A DNA stretch of 22,977 nucleotides, taken from positions 1 through 22,977 of the forward strand of contig DATFXF010000393.1 of the NCBI GenBank assembly GCA_035258565.1. Direction: 5' to 3'. The notes beneath the pieces are model-generated. The model had not been told where the DNA came from. It searched no databases and saw only the letters and a program-made list of their open reading frames with translations. The position numbers and the translations under genes were made by a program. The DNA is from DATFXF01 sp035258565 (GTDB taxonomy: Bacteria; Acidobacteriota; Terriglobia; Acidiferrales; UBA7541). This document shows, piece by piece, positions 22,436 through 22,977 of this stretch. Each line of letters opens with the position of its first letter. The first letter of the stretch is position 1.

Positions 22436-22977
22436 GCACGCTCTCCTCGGTGGCGGATAGGGCATCCATGAGCGTTTCCGGGAGGGCGGGAATCTGGTTG
22501 ATGCTGGCGCCAGTCGCGTTTTCGATGGCATTGACGATGGCGGGAGCGGTGCCGTCCATAGGCAGCTCGCCGATGCCCTTCGCGCCGAAGGGGCCGTACG
22601 GGTAGCCCCATTCTTCGAAATAGACGCGGATGGGCGGAACGTCGGCGGCGGTGGGCATGACGTAGTTGGTCATCTGGCTGTTCACCATGCGGCCTTCTCT
22701 CCAAACTACGTTTTCAGAGAGCGCGTAGCCGATGGCCTGTGCGACCCCGCCTTCAATCTGCCCTGCAGCCAGCACGGGATGGATCACTTTGCCTACCTCT
22801 TGCACGGCGACAAAATCGTTCACCTCCGTCTCAAACGCCAGCATGTCCACGGTCACCTCGGCGACGTACGCGGCCCAGGCGTAGGTGCCGTAGGCATCGC
22901 CCTGGTAGCTGGTTTCGTTCCAGTGAATCCCCGGAGGCGGGCGATACTGGCTGGTCGCCTTCAGCGGGCCGCAGGTC
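22428..22977 (-). CDS. Xanthine dehydrogenase, molybdenum-binding subunit (C-terminal part, cut by window edge)
   Basis: The catalytic large subunit that hydroxylates hypoxanthine and xanthine to urate. Only the last 182 residues are visible; the frame is open to the window end. The sequence has YGTYAWAAYVAEVTVDMLAF, then VGKVIHPVLAAGQIEGGVAQ and AIGYALSENVVW, all typical of the Mo-binding domain. FGAKGIGELPMDGTAPAIVN carries the catalytic Glu (GIGELP) that acts as base in this family. Identity as xanthine dehydrogenase rather than another aldehyde oxidase homolog rests on the adjacent purine genes. It is the first gene of the operon within this window. Confidence 0.92.
   Translation of the reverse strand, partial: TCGPLKATSQYRPPPGIHWNETSYQGDAYGTYAWAAYVAEVTVDMLAFETEVNDFVAVQEVGKVIHPVLAAGQIEGGVAQAIGYALSENVVWREGRMVNSQMTNYVMPTAADVPPIRVYFEEWGYPYGPFGAKGIGELPMDGTAPAIVNAIENATGASINQIPALPETLMDALSATEESVRA

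Overview
This is a GC-rich bacterial chromosome segment with tightly packed genes. It has no rRNA, tRNA, IS element, phage gene or CRISPR array that I could find. A member of the Acidobacteriota is the best guess. The main evidence is a secreted VWFA-type protein with the Acidobacteria-style 'ITGLKKENFRILEDG' region. The set of neighbours (YqeY, OPT transporter, zinc-ribbon protein, DinB, PuuD) and the high GC also fit. This assignment is inference from protein style, not a phylogeny.

Left part (1-9015): a 3'-truncated serA is divergent from a rightward run of yqeY, an unrecognised 205-aa protein, an OPT-family transporter and a rhomboid protease. Convergent with these are pyruvate kinase and, upstream of it on the same strand, a secreted M20 metallopeptidase. 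A divergent secreted VWA protein follows.

Middle part (9012-15406, all leftward, read right to left): glgC, a broken SAM methyltransferase, eno, gpmI, a D-2-hydroxyacid dehydrogenase and an unrecognised 120-aa protein. With pyk at 4896-6314 this puts the three enzymes from 3-phosphoglycerate to pyruvate on one strand within 8.5 kb. serA, which drains 3-phosphoglycerate to serine, lies at the left edge.

A 409-bp non-coding interval (15407-15815) separates glgC from rightward rpsU. It holds two divergent promoter candidates and several inverted repeats, including a 12-bp long-range helix. Rightward genes continue with a two-domain zinc-ribbon protein, a strong terminator-like hairpin, an O-methyltransferase-like protein and a DinB-like protein.

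Right part (18264-22977, all leftward): a purine-degradation operon. In transcription order it reads xanthine dehydrogenase Mo subunit (5' end outside the window), 2Fe-2S subunit, FAD subunit, a 110-bp allantoinase remnant, allantoicase, OHCU decarboxylase, hydroxyisourate hydrolase and a membrane urate oxidase (PuuD). It would take xanthine to urate, then to allantoin, and from allantoate to ureidoglycolate plus urea. The allantoin-to-allantoate enzyme is the one step missing.

The most notable result is that missing step. The first 20 or so codons of an allantoinase-like gene and about 12-15 codons of its C-terminus survive between the FAD subunit and allantoicase, and the body of the gene is gone. 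A second gene, the methyltransferase at 13520-14152, shows a similar internal deletion plus a one-base slip. No clearly new defence or mobile system was found.
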